Assembly: GCA_046095485.1 (NCBI GenBank)
Contig: JBJTJN010000044.1
Location: 1 to 21,094, forward strand
Direction of reading: 5' to 3'
Length of the DNA stretch: 21,094 nt
Source of the DNA: SYFI01 sp046095485
GTDB taxonomy: Bacteria; Actinomycetota; Thermoleophilia; Miltoncostaeales; Miltoncostaeaceae
Part shown: piece by piece, positions 1-7,286 of the stretch
How positions within the stretch are numbered: the first letter of the stretch is position 1
How the letters are laid out: each line of letters starts with the position of its first letter
Notes under the pieces: model-generated
Told to the model about the DNA's origin: nothing
What the model saw: the letters and a program-made list of their open reading frames with translations, nothing else
The model's database searches: none
Program-made: the position numbers and the translations under genes

Positions 1-363
1 GAGATCAGCACGGTGGCCGTGACCGACGCCGTGCTGTGGGATCACGACGGCTTCAGCAGCCTGCAGATCGACCCGCGTGCCCTGGGGATCGCCGCGCCCG
101 CCGACGGCGCGCTGGATGGCGGCGACCCCGCCGCGAACGCCGCGGCGCTGCGCAGGGCGATCGGCGGCGAGCCCGGCGCGGTGCGCGACATCCTGGTGCT
201 CAACGCCGGCGCCGCCGTGTGGATGGCAGGCCTTGCGCACTCGCTGGAGAAGGGCATGGGCATGGCAGAGGACGCCGTCACCTCAGGCGCCGCGCTCGAC
301 GTGCTCGACCGCTTCGCCGCCCTCACGAACGCACTGGCACCGGCAGGGGAGGCCGCCACGTGA
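1..363 (+). CDS. trpD: Anthranilate phosphoribosyltransferase, C-terminal part (cut by window edge)
   Basis: The reading frame is open from base 1 and ends at TGA 361-363, so only the last 120 codons are present. TrpD transfers phosphoribosyl from PRPP to anthranilate in tryptophan synthesis. The visible part matches the C-terminal alpha/beta region of the family. It begins with the end of the GLDEIS-type motif (EIS at residues 1-3 of the fragment), then a segment like the family's 'dpedlGl' stretch (IDPRALGI). Next come GGDPAANAAALR and the DILVLNAGAAVWMAG helix, and it ends with a SLEKGMGMAEDAVTSGAAL helix. The stop overlaps the trpC GTG start (GTGA), which supports translational coupling and the assignment. 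I cannot see the PRPP-binding glycine motif, which lies outside the window. Confidence 0.9.
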   Translation, partial: EISTVAVTDAVLWDHDGFSSLQIDPRALGIAAPADGALDGGDPAANAAALRRAIGGEPGAVRDILVLNAGAAVWMAGLAHSLEKGMGMAEDAVTSGAALDVLDRFAALTNALAPAGEAAT

Positions 364-1151
364 GCAATTTCCTCGAGGAGGTCGTGGAGCGCACCCGGGC
401 CGACGTGGCCGCGCGGCGCGAGTTGGTGCCGCTGGAGGCCCTGCAGGATCGCCTCGAGCCGGCCCCGCGCAGCCGCCCCTTCTCGGAGGGGCTGGTGCAG
501 GAGGGCATCTCGCTCATCGCCGAGATGAAGCGTGCCAGCCCGTCGAAGGGTCCCATCCGCCCCGACGCCACCGTCACCGACATCGTCCGTGCGTATGAGT
601 CGGCCGGCGCATCGGCCTGCTCGGTGCTCACCGAGCCGCACTGGTTCGGCGGCTCGCTCGACGACCTCGTGGAGGCCCGCGCGGCATGCGATCTGCCCCT
701 GCTGCGCAAGGACTTCATCGTCGATCCCTACCAGCTGGCCGAGGCCCGCCTGGCCGGGGCCAATGCCGTGCTGCTCATCGTGGCCGCGCTCAACCCCGCT
801 GATCTGACGTCGCTGCAGGACCAGGCCGGCGAGATCGGGCTCGACTGCTTGGTAGAGGTACACGACGAGGACGAGATGGAAACGGCGCTCGAATGCGGCG
901 CGGAGATCATCGGCGTGAACAACCGCAACCTTCAGACACTCGACGTGGACCCCGACACCGCCCTGCGGCTGCTGGCGGACGCCCCCGCGGGCACGATCGT
1001 GGTGGCCGAGTCGGGCATCACCTCGAACGCCGACGTGCAGCGCCTGGAGGACGCCGGCGTGGACGCCATCCTCGTGGGCGAGGCCCTCATGCGCGAGGAC
1101 GACCCGGCCGCCGCCGTGCACGCCCTGCTCGGCACGAGGTCCGATACGTGA
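360..1151 (+). CDS. trpC: Indole-3-glycerol phosphate synthase
   Basis: This TIM-barrel enzyme converts carboxyphenylamino-deoxyribulose phosphate to indole-3-glycerol phosphate in tryptophan synthesis. The protein is 263 aa, normal for a stand-alone IGPS with no TrpF fusion. Signature elements are present: IAEMKRASPSKG (E55 and K57, the conserved catalytic Glu/Lys pair), LLRKDFIVDPYQ (K117), LVEVHDEDE (E166), GVNNRNLQTL (N187-N188) and the phosphate-binding ESGI and LVGEALM segments near the C-terminus. The GTG start at 360 was chosen because it gives the usual MSNFLEEVV-type N-terminus and overlaps the trpD stop by 4 nt. A longer upstream extension in the same frame is arginine-rich shadow sequence. 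Its own stop overlaps the next start in another GTGA junction. Confidence 0.96.
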   Translation: MSNFLEEVVERTRADVAARRELVPLEALQDRLEPAPRSRPFSEGLVQEGISLIAEMKRASPSKGPIRPDATVTDIVRAYESAGASACSVLTEPHWFGGSLDDLVEARAACDLPLLRKDFIVDPYQLAEARLAGANAVLLIVAALNPADLTSLQDQAGEIGLDCLVEVHDEDEMETALECGAEIIGVNNRNLQTLDVDPDTALRLLADAPAGTIVVAESGITSNADVQRLEDAGVDAILVGEALMREDDPAAAVHALLGTRSDT

Positions 1152-2431
1152 TCCGCGGTGCCGGACTGGCGATCCCGGCCCTCCTCATCGCCTTCGTCCC
1201 CGTCGCCCTCGGCGTGGCGCCGGGCACGGTGGAGGTGCGCGATGAGAACGGCGCGGTGGTGGGCACGCCGTTCACCGGCACCGACGCCGTGCAGGACGCC
1301 GTGGCCTCGGTACTCACCGCGCGTGCGCCGGAGTCACGCCCGTGGAGCGTGGTGGCGGGTGCCGGCACCTATGGCGACTTCTCCGTGAAGTCACCGAACC
1401 TCGCGATCGGCCCCGACGCCGGTGCAGCCGTGGTGATCAGCGGCGTGGGCGTGCGCGACGACACCGGCGGAGGGTGCATCGACATCTCACGCGGAGCGGT
1501 GTCGGTGACCGGCTTCACCTGCACGGCGCCATCCCGCACCGGCGTGAACGTGACGCTGCGAAACAGCGAGGGCGGGGTGTCGCTCGCCTCGCTCACCATC
1601 GATCGCCCGGGCGTGGACGGCATCAGCGTCACCGGCGGCAAGGGCCTCAGCATCACGTCGCCGGTGATCACCTCGCCTGCGCGCGATGGCATCCGCCTCA
1701 CCATGCTGGCCAGCCGCCAGCCGGTCACGCTCACCGGGGGGTCGGTCACCGGGGCGGGCCGCGACGGCCTGCGGCTGGCCGACGACGTCCGCGCGCTCAC
1801 CGCGAGCGGGGTCACCATCACCGGCGCGAAGAGCTACGGCATCGCAAGCGACGACGCCGGCAACAGCGACGTGTCGTTCAGCGGCATGACCGTCACGGGC
1901 AGCGGCAAGGACGGCGTGCTGCTCTCGGGCGGCACGCTGCGCGCCACCCTGGCCTCATCCACGGTCACGGGCAACACCGGGGCAGGCGTGCGGCTGGGCG
2001 ATGCATCCGGCCTGCGCATCACCGACATCCCGGTTGACGGATCCAACGCCGACGGCGACCTCATCTTCGATTCCGACATCCGCACGGGCGGCACCTACGA
2101 GGGGCTCAGGGCGCCGGATGGCACCTTCTCGCTCGGCTCGGAGCCCAACGCGGTGCGCATCTCGGGGGTCTCCCCGGCGCGCGCGGCCGTGGCGGCCGGG
2201 GGTCCGGCCCGTTATTCCCGCGCGGGTGCCGCGTTGCTGGTGGGCGCCACCACGCGGGTGAACACCCGTCGGGTGGTGCTGCGGTACCCGGGAGGGCGAT
2301 CGGTGTACCGCAAGTCGGGCGCCTCGTGGGCCGCCCTTCCCGGCAGCAGGCGCGTGCGCGGCCAGCTGCAGGTGGCGCTGGGCACGTCGCTCCTCGGCAC
2401 GGCCAGCACGGCGTATGCCCCCTACGGCTGA
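1148..2431 (+). CDS. Secreted right-handed parallel beta-helix repeat protein
   Basis: The protein is 427 aa and starts at GTG 1148, overlapping the trpC stop. Residues 1-23 form a typical signal peptide (IRGAG followed by a long Ala/Leu/Ile/Val core), so export is expected. From about residue 85 to 320 there are repeated short turns of the type 'xxDGIxLxx...VTLTGGxVTGAGRDGLRLxx...VTITGAKSYGIAS'. These resemble the parallel beta-helix (PbH1, NosD/pectate-lyase-like) fold and are rich in Gly, Thr, Ser, Val and Asp. The last 90 residues form a separate basic domain (RRVVLRYPGGRSVYRKSG). No pectate lyase catalytic constellation could be identified, so substrate and activity are unknown. It is co-directional with and overlaps both trpC and the thioredoxin gene, so it is probably co-transcribed, but no functional link to tryptophan synthesis is evident. 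It could be a surface or cell-wall binding protein. Confidence 0.8.
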   Translation: MIRGAGLAIPALLIAFVPVALGVAPGTVEVRDENGAVVGTPFTGTDAVQDAVASVLTARAPESRPWSVVAGAGTYGDFSVKSPNLAIGPDAGAAVVISGVGVRDDTGGGCIDISRGAVSVTGFTCTAPSRTGVNVTLRNSEGGVSLASLTIDRPGVDGISVTGGKGLSITSPVITSPARDGIRLTMLASRQPVTLTGGSVTGAGRDGLRLADDVRALTASGVTITGAKSYGIASDDAGNSDVSFSGMTVTGSGKDGVLLSGGTLRATLASSTVTGNTGAGVRLGDASGLRITDIPVDGSNADGDLIFDSDIRTGGTYEGLRAPDGTFSLGSEPNAVRISGVSPARAAVAAGGPARYSRAGAALLVGATTRVNTRRVVLRYPGGRSVYRKSGASWAALPGSRRVRGQLQVALGTSLLGTASTAYAPYG

Positions 2432-3023
2432 TCCCGACGATGCCGGGGGCGACCGCCGCCGGCTGATCGGGCTCATCGTGGGCGCCGTCGTGGCGGCGCT
2501 CATCATCGTGCTGCTGGTGGTGGGCCTCGTGAACCGCGGCACGTCCACCACCATCGACGATGCGCTCGAGACCGGATCGCGCCCGCCGGCGCCCGCACTC
2601 ACGCTGCCCGTGCTGGTGTCCGGGCCGGGGCTGCCGCCCGTCGGCACGGACGCCTCGCTCGCTGACCTCAAGGGCAAGGTGGTGGTGCTCAACCTGTGGG
2701 CATCATGGTGCGACCCCTGCAAGGAGGAGTCGCCGGTGCTCGAGCAGCTGTGGAAGGCCAACCGCGACCGCGGCGTGGTGGTGCTGGGCGTGGACATCCA
2801 GGACCTCTCATCCGACGCCCTGGCATTCATCCGCGAGTACGGGCTCACCTATCCGTCGCTGCGCGACGGCACCGATGACGCCAAGAGCACCCTTGAGGCC
2901 ACGGGCGTGCCCGAGACCTACATCATCGACCGGCAGGGGCGCATCGCACTGCACGTGGCAGGTCCGGTGAGCAGCACCGCGCAGCTGCAGGGCCCCCTCA
3001 ACCAGGTGCTGGCAGAGAAGTGA
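2415..3023 (+). CDS. Membrane-anchored TlpA/CcmG-like thiol-disulfide oxidoreductase
   Basis: This 202 aa protein has a single N-terminal membrane anchor at about residues 17-40 (LIGLIVGAVVAALIIVLLVV) followed by an extracytoplasmic thioredoxin fold. The redox motif is WASWCDPCKEE, with C99 and C102. The cis-proline region is ATGVPETYIID, typical of TlpA/ResA/CcmG proteins. Family members reduce the apocytochrome c haem-binding cysteines outside the membrane, and the CcmH gene directly downstream (TGATG junction) supports that role. The ATG at 2415 lies inside the end of the beta-helix gene (17 nt overlap). It is the only start that includes the anchor without long unrelated sequence. A more general extracytoplasmic reductase role cannot be excluded, since no CcmF or other Ccm gene is visible. 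Confidence 0.88.
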   Translation: MPPTADPDDAGGDRRRLIGLIVGAVVAALIIVLLVVGLVNRGTSTTIDDALETGSRPPAPALTLPVLVSGPGLPPVGTDASLADLKGKVVVLNLWASWCDPCKEESPVLEQLWKANRDRGVVVLGVDIQDLSSDALAFIREYGLTYPSLRDGTDDAKSTLEATGVPETYIIDRQGRIALHVAGPVSSTAQLQGPLNQVLAEK

Positions 3024-3466
3024 TGGCACGCCGCCTCACCGCCGCGCTCGCCGTGCTGCTGGCCGCGCTGGCCATGGCGGTGCCCGCGTTGTCGCTCACC
3101 GTCAACGAGGTGGCGCGCGAGGTGCGCTGCCCTACGTGCAACACCCCGCTCGACGTGTCTAACTCGCCGGCGGCCGACCGCATGAAGATCTTCATCGCCG
3201 ATCGCATCGCGAAGGGCGACGACAAGCAGGAGATCATCGACGCGCTGGTGGTGGAGTTCGGGCGCGGGGTGCTGGCCACCCCGCCGAAGTCGGGCTTCGA
3301 CCTGGTGGCATGGATCGTGCCCATCGTCCTGGTGGTGGGGGGCCTCGCGGCCATCCCCTTCGTCACGCGGGCATGGGCACGGCGCCGCAACGTGGAGTCG
3401 GCCCCGGAGATCACGCCCGAGGACGCCGCGCGCCTGGACGAGGAGCTCCGCCGCCGCGACGCGTAG
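3023..3466 (+). CDS. ccmH: Cytochrome c-type biogenesis protein CcmH
   Basis: The protein is 147 aa. An N-terminal signal peptide (residues 1-24, Ala/Leu-rich) precedes the CcmH/CycL/NrfF domain. Its conserved redox motif RCPTC (C36, C39) is followed by ADRMKIFIADRIAKGDDKQEIIDALVVEFG, the helix bundle seen in this family. A C-terminal transmembrane segment at about 92-116 (LVAWIVPIVLVVGGLAAIPF) is followed by a basic and then acidic cytoplasmic tail. CcmH works with CcmG and the haem lyase to keep apocytochrome c cysteines reduced for haem attachment. The ATG at 3023 overlaps the stop of the preceding thioredoxin gene (TGATG). A GTG one codon upstream is possible. It is the last gene of the operon. 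Confidence 0.92.
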   Translation: MARRLTAALAVLLAALAMAVPALSLTVNEVAREVRCPTCNTPLDVSNSPAADRMKIFIADRIAKGDDKQEIIDALVVEFGRGVLATPPKSGFDLVAWIVPIVLVVGGLAAIPFVTRAWARRRNVESAPEITPEDAARLDEELRRRDA

Positions 3467-3523
3467 TCGGGGCCGACCGTGGGCGCTCGTGATGCGATGC
3501 GCCCGCGCCGGTGCGCGTAACCC

Positions 3524-3540
3524 GCGCGCGCGGCGCGCGC
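3524..3540 (+). terminator. Possible GC hairpin after ccmH
   Basis: A perfect 7-bp inverted repeat, GCGCGCG-CGG-CGCGCGC, lies in the 98-nt gap between ccmH and the next gene. No T-tract follows, so a transcription-terminating role is only suggested by position. Runs of CG in such GC-rich DNA also form palindromes by chance. Confidence 0.3.
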
Positions 3541-3552
3541 CGGGCGCTGCGG

Positions 3553-3558
3553 CATGAT
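3553..3558 (+). promoter_or_regulatory. Candidate -10 element for a leaderless DUF72 transcript
   Basis: CATGAT sits 6 nt before the GTG start at 3565, and there is no purine-rich ribosome binding site between them. A start point 6-7 nt downstream of a -10 box would fall at the start codon, giving a leaderless message. No convincing -35 box is visible. The same arrangement is seen for the phosphofructokinase gene. Confidence 0.35.
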
Positions 3559-3564
3559 TGACGC

Positions 3565-4476
3565 GTGGCCGACGCCGTGGACAGGGTGAGGGTGGGCACC
3601 GCCTCGTGGACGGACCCCGAGTTCATCAAGGCGGGGTGGTACCCCGATGCGGTGAAGAACGACGCCGCGGGCCGGCTGCGCTACTACGCCGAGCACTTCC
3701 CGATGGTGGAGGTGAACGCCACCTTCTACGCGATCCCGCGCCGGGGAACGGTGGAGGCCTGGGCCGACCGCACGCCCGACGGCTTCCGGTTCCACGTGAA
3801 GGCGCATCAGGTGATCTCCGGGCACGCGAGCGACCCCGCGCGCCTGCCGGAGCCCCTTCGCGAACTGCCCTACGAGGCCGACCGGCGCGGGCGCATCCGC
3901 AGGCCGTCGCGCGAGCTTCGCGACGCCGTGATCGACGCCCTGGTGGAGACCGTCGCGCCGCTCGGCGACAAGCTGGGATCGATATTGCTGCAGCTGCCAC
4001 CGCACGTGGCCGCCAGCCCCGACGCCCGGGCCGAGATCGGCCGCATCATCGAGCGCATCCAGCCGCTGCGCACCTCCGTGGAGTTCCGCAACGTGTCGTG
4101 GGTGGCACCGGCCGAGCGCGAGGCCAGCGTGGACATGCTCGCCGAGCGCGATGCCGCATGGGTGTGCGTGGACGCCCCGCGCGTGGACGCCGACAGCGCC
4201 ATGCCCCCGGTGGTGGAGGTCACCTGCCCGGAGCTCGCGTACGTGCGGCTGCACGGGCGCAACGCCGCCACCTGGCAGGGCAGTCGCACCGTGGCCGAGC
4301 GCTTCGACTGGCAGTACTCCGATGAGGAGCTCGGCGAGTGGATCGGCCCGGTCATCGACATGGCTGAGCGGGCGCAGGAGGTCGCGGTGGTGTTCAACAA
4401 CAACCACGGCGACTTCGCGCTGCGGAGCGCCACGCGCTTCGGTGAGCTGCTGCGCGATCGCAGGGATTCAGCATGA
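3565..4476 (+). CDS. DUF72 (YecE-like) TIM-barrel protein
   Basis: This 303 aa protein belongs to the DUF72/YecE family, whose biochemical role is not settled. Family landmarks are the N-terminal VRVGTASWTDP (the family's 'iGtsgWsy' start) and YYAEHFPMVEVNATFYAIPRRGTVEAWADRTPDGFRFHVKAHQ. They also include the central LGSILLQLPPH, SVEFRNVSW and the C-terminal YVRLHGRN and VAVVFNNNHGDFA segments. It is slightly longer than typical members (about 240-280 aa) owing to a charged stretch around residues 85-125. The GTG at 3565 was chosen because the preceding codons are non-homologous and a -10-like box lies just upstream. Its stop overlaps the next ATG (ATGA), indicating coupling with the toroid protein gene. 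I infer only a cytoplasmic location; no signal peptide is present. Confidence 0.9.
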   Translation: MADAVDRVRVGTASWTDPEFIKAGWYPDAVKNDAAGRLRYYAEHFPMVEVNATFYAIPRRGTVEAWADRTPDGFRFHVKAHQVISGHASDPARLPEPLRELPYEADRRGRIRRPSRELRDAVIDALVETVAPLGDKLGSILLQLPPHVAASPDARAEIGRIIERIQPLRTSVEFRNVSWVAPAEREASVDMLAERDAAWVCVDAPRVDADSAMPPVVEVTCPELAYVRLHGRNAATWQGSRTVAERFDWQYSDEELGEWIGPVIDMAERAQEVAVVFNNNHGDFALRSATRFGELLRDRRDSA

Positions 4477-5741
4477 GGCCGCCTGAGCTCGTGCGAGACG
4501 GTGACACCGGCCCGCGGGGGCGACAGGGTGACGGGCACCGCGCGCGCGGCGCGGCACGCACGCGCGTCGTGATGATGACCCTTGGTGTCGTTGGATCATT
4601 CGGCGCGCTCGCGGGCGGGGCCGTGGCGTCACCGCTGGAGCGCGCGCTCGACTACCTCTCCGCACGGCAGGACCCCTCGACCGGGGCCGTGGGCCCCGAG
4701 GCCGGCCGCGCGGCCGATACCGCATGGACCGCCATCGCCGCGGCCGGGGCAGCGGAGGCGCCCGTGGCGTGGACGCGCGGTACGGCCACCCTGGCGTCGG
4801 CGGTGGGTGCGCTTCCCATGGACGCCACGGGCGACCTGCTGCGCCTCGCGGTGGCGCGAAGGGCGGCGGGGCTCGTGGATGCCGACCTGGCCGCCCGGGT
4901 GGGGGCGCAGCAGTCGGCCGATGGATCGTTCCCGGGCGGCCCCATCGCCACCGCCTGGGGAATCCTGGCCCTGAGGGCCGTGGGCCGGAGTGCGGGGGAC
5001 CCGGCGCTGACGGCCGCCGTGGCGGCGCTCGCGGCGCAGCGCCTGCCCGATGGGGGATGGGCCGCCACGGCGGGTGCGGGGGCATCTGATGCGGTGGCCA
5101 CTGCCACGGCGATACAGGCGCTTCGCGCCGCGCGCATGCCGGTGGGCGACCCCGTACTGGTCGGTGCGCGGGCCCGCTTGCTGGCATTGCGCGACCCCGA
5201 CGGCACGTTCGCGCGCGCGCCCGTGCCCACGGCGTGGGCCATCATGGCCATCCGGTCGCTCGGGGAGCGCCCGGGCGCAGGGCCCTGGGGCAAGGGCGGC
5301 AGCCCCGTGGCGGCGCTGCAGCGGTTCCAGCAGGACGACGGCGGAGTGCGAGCCACCCCGGCCAGCGGTGCGTCGCTGTTCTCCACGGCCGTGGCGGCGC
5401 TGGCATTCTCGCGCGGCCTTCTGCCGGTGGCGCCTGGCACCGCGCGCACGCCCGATCGCGCGCCGCGCGTAGTGCGTCGCAGCCCCGCCAGCGGTGATGT
5501 GGTGCGCGGCGTGCTGTCGGTGCGCTACGCGGACGAGCGCGGCGGCACCGGCATCGACCCCTCGCGCACCACCGTCACGGTGAATGGCGTGGACATCACG
5601 CGCAGGGCGCGCATCACGCCCTTCACGCTGCAGGTGCGCCAGTCGGCGCTGCCCGCGGGCACCCTGGCCGTGAGCGTGCTGGTGCGCGACCGCGCGGGCC
5701 ATGCGACGCGCTCGGAGTGGAGCGTGGTGGGGAGCGGCTAG
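4473..5741 (+). CDS. Secreted alpha/alpha-toroid (prenyltransferase/squalene-cyclase-like repeat) protein with C-terminal Ig-like domain
   Basis: The protein is 422 aa. After a basic N-terminus of about 30 residues, a hydrophobic segment (about 34-52, MMTLGVVGSFGALAGGAVAS) looks like a signal peptide. From about residue 55 to 320 there are at least five repeats with a QW-like core: SARQDPSTGAVGP, GAQQSADGSFPGGP, AAQRLPDGGWAATAG, LALRDPDGTFARAP and QRFQQDDGGVRATP. Each is followed by a helix of the form 'TAWAIMAIRSLG'. This is the pattern of the terpenoid cyclase/prenyltransferase alpha-alpha toroid, also used by non-enzymatic secreted proteins. No DXDD cyclase motif is seen, so catalysis is doubtful. 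The last 90 residues (PRVVRRSPASGDVVRGVLSVRYADE...) look like a beta-sandwich Ig-like domain. The ATG overlaps the DUF72 stop; an internal ATG at 4572 would start right at the signal peptide. Confidence 0.75.
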   Translation: MRPPELVRDGDTGPRGRQGDGHRARGAARTRVVMMTLGVVGSFGALAGGAVASPLERALDYLSARQDPSTGAVGPEAGRAADTAWTAIAAAGAAEAPVAWTRGTATLASAVGALPMDATGDLLRLAVARRAAGLVDADLAARVGAQQSADGSFPGGPIATAWGILALRAVGRSAGDPALTAAVAALAAQRLPDGGWAATAGAGASDAVATATAIQALRAARMPVGDPVLVGARARLLALRDPDGTFARAPVPTAWAIMAIRSLGERPGAGPWGKGGSPVAALQRFQQDDGGVRATPASGASLFSTAVAALAFSRGLLPVAPGTARTPDRAPRVVRRSPASGDVVRGVLSVRYADERGGTGIDPSRTTVTVNGVDITRRARITPFTLQVRQSALPAGTLAVSVLVRDRAGHATRSEWSVVGSG

Positions 5742-5744
5742 AAT
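5739..5744 (+). promoter_or_regulatory. Candidate -10 element upstream of the A-type carrier gene
   Basis: TAGAAT overlaps the stop codon of the preceding gene and lies about 34 nt before the ATG at 5778. It matches the TAnnnT consensus well. No clear -35 box is present, so the call rests on the -10 only. Confidence 0.35.
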
Positions 5745-5765
5745 GACGGCGTCGAGCACGACAGC

Positions 5766-5770
5766 GGAGG
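5766..5770 (+). promoter_or_regulatory. Ribosome binding site for the A-type carrier gene
   Basis: GGAGG lies 7 nt before ATG 5778. It selects this ATG over the TTG one codon upstream. Confidence 0.7.
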
Positions 5771-5777
5771 ACGCTTG

Positions 5778-6098
5778 ATGATCACGCTCACACCCGTCGC
5801 CGGGGACAAGCTCAAGGAACTCATCGCCAAAGAGGCCGAGCCGGGCTCGGGCCTTCGCGTGAAGGTCGTGCCGGGGGGCTGCTCGGGGTTCGAGTACGCG
5901 ATGACCTTCGACAAGCCGGGTGACGGCGACGAGGTCGTGGAGCAGCACGGCGTGCGCGTGATCATCGACCGCATGAGCGTGCCGTACCTCCTCGGGTCGG
6001 AGTTCGACTACGAAGAGGGCTTCCAGGGCGCGGGCTTCCGCATCAACAACCCCAACTCCACGGGGTCGTGCGGATGCGGCAAGTCATTCACCGCCTGA
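5778..6098 (+). CDS. A-type iron-sulfur carrier (HesB/IscA/ErpA family)
   Basis: The protein is 106 aa, the normal length for A-type Fe-S carriers. These accept Fe-S clusters from the scaffold and pass them to apo-enzymes in the cytoplasm. The three invariant cysteines are present: C35 in VVPGGCSGFEYAMTFD, and C98 and C100 in the C-terminal SCGCGKSF motif. Other family features are the N-terminal ITLTPVAGDKLKELI helix and the LLGSEFDYEEGFQGAGFRINNPN segment. IscA, ErpA and SufA-type paralogues cannot be separated by eye, so no gene symbol is given. A good GGAGG site precedes the ATG. The thiolase gene follows after 4 nt, so the two are likely co-transcribed, though their functions are not obviously linked. 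Confidence 0.93.
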   Translation: MITLTPVAGDKLKELIAKEAEPGSGLRVKVVPGGCSGFEYAMTFDKPGDGDEVVEQHGVRVIIDRMSVPYLLGSEFDYEEGFQGAGFRINNPNSTGSCGCGKSFTA

Positions 6099-6102
6099 CG
6101 GG

Positions 6103-7284
6103 GTGAGCACGCCCGTCATCGCCGGGGCGGTCCGGACGCCCATCGGCGCATTCATGGGCGCGCTCGCGTCGGTGCCGGCCACCGAGCTAGGCGCCATCGC
6201 CATTCGCGATTCGCTCGCCCGGGCGGGCGTGCCCGCCGACCACGTGGACGACGTGCTGATGGGGTGCATCCTGCAGGCGGGGCTGGGGCAGGGGCCCGCG
6301 CGCCAGGCGGCGATGGCCGCGGGAATCCCCGATACCGTTCCCGCCACCACCATCAACCAGTTGTGCGGGTCGGGCCTGCGTGCCGTGGGCATGGCGGCGC
6401 AGGAGATCCGCGCCGGCGACGCCGAGGTGGTGGTGGCCGGCGGCATGGAGAGCATGAGCCGCGCGCCGCACGTGGCGTACGTGCGCGAGGGCCAGCGACT
6501 CGGCGACGTCCCGCTGCGCGACACCCTCATGGCCGATGGCCTGTGGTGCGCGCTCACCGACCAGCACATGGGCGCGACGGCCGAGGTGGTGGCCGAGCGC
6601 TTCGGCGTGAGCCGCGAGGACCAGGACGCCTTCGCCGCCGAGAGCCAGCGCCTGGCCGCGCTGGCGATGGAGCGCGATCACTTCCGCACGCAGGTGGTGC
6701 CCGTGCCGGTGCCGCAGCGCCGCGGCGACCCCGTGCTGGTGGAGCACGATGAGCACCCGCGCCCGGGAACCACGACGGATGACCTCGCGGGCCTGCGCCC
6801 GGCATTCCGCGAGGGAGGCACCGTCACCGCCGGGAACGCATCGGGTATCAACGACGGGGCCGCCGCCATGGTGGTGCTGGCCGAGGACCGCGCCGCGGCG
6901 ATGGGCGTGCAGCCCATGGCGCGCATCCTGGGGTACGCCTGGACGGGCATCGCGCCCGAGATCATGGGATTCGCGCCCGTCGAGGCCGTGAGGAAGGCGC
7001 TGGACCGCGCGGGCATCGGCATCGACCGGGTCGAGCTGTTCGAGGTGAATGAGGCCTTCGCCGCGCAGGCCATGGCGGTGCAGCGCGAGCTCGGCATCGG
7101 CCGGGAGGTCCTCAATGTGAACGGCGGCGCCATCGCGCTGGGGCACCCCGTGGGCGCGTCCGGTGCGCGAATCCTGGTGACCCTGCTGCACGAGATGGCG
7201 CACCGCGAGGCGCGCATCGGCGTCGCAGCCCTGTGCGTGGGCGGCGGGCAGGGCGTGGCGATGGTCGTGGAGTCGCTCGCCTGA
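6103..7284 (+). CDS. Acetyl-CoA C-acyltransferase (thiolase)
   Basis: The protein is 393 aa, typical of tetrameric biosynthetic/degradative thiolases, which condense two acetyl-CoA or cleave 3-ketoacyl-CoA. Catalytic residues are all in place: nucleophile C88 in INQLCGSGLRAV, H348 in GGAIALGHPVGASGAR, and C378 in ALCVGGGQG. The conserved VNEAFAAQA and GNASGINDGAAA segments are also present. The start is GTG 6103, giving the usual MSTPVIAGAVRTPIG N-terminus. There is no strong ribosome binding site, which fits translational coupling 4 nt after the A-type carrier stop. Whether it acts as acetoacetyl-CoA thiolase (AtoB/PhaA-like) or in beta-oxidation (FadA-like) cannot be told: no hydratase, dehydrogenase or PHA gene is nearby. 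The acyltransferase downstream suggests a lipid-related role, but this is inference. Confidence 0.95.
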   Translation: MSTPVIAGAVRTPIGAFMGALASVPATELGAIAIRDSLARAGVPADHVDDVLMGCILQAGLGQGPARQAAMAAGIPDTVPATTINQLCGSGLRAVGMAAQEIRAGDAEVVVAGGMESMSRAPHVAYVREGQRLGDVPLRDTLMADGLWCALTDQHMGATAEVVAERFGVSREDQDAFAAESQRLAALAMERDHFRTQVVPVPVPQRRGDPVLVEHDEHPRPGTTTDDLAGLRPAFREGGTVTAGNASGINDGAAAMVVLAEDRAAAMGVQPMARILGYAWTGIAPEIMGFAPVEAVRKALDRAGIGIDRVELFEVNEAFAAQAMAVQRELGIGREVLNVNGGAIALGHPVGASGARILVTLLHEMAHREARIGVAALCVGGGQGVAMVVESLA

Positions 7285-7286
7285 CG

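Noticed and set aside
42..1121. A 359-codon minus-strand frame opposite trpD/trpC
   Set aside because: It is antisense to two genes with clear TrpD and TrpC motifs, and its composition is biased (His, Gly, Arg, Val) with no recognisable domain.
3524..3544. An origin or recombination site in the CG-rich palindrome after ccmH
   Set aside because: Alternating CG runs produce palindromes by chance in this composition, and there is no DnaA box cluster, integrase gene or direct repeat nearby.
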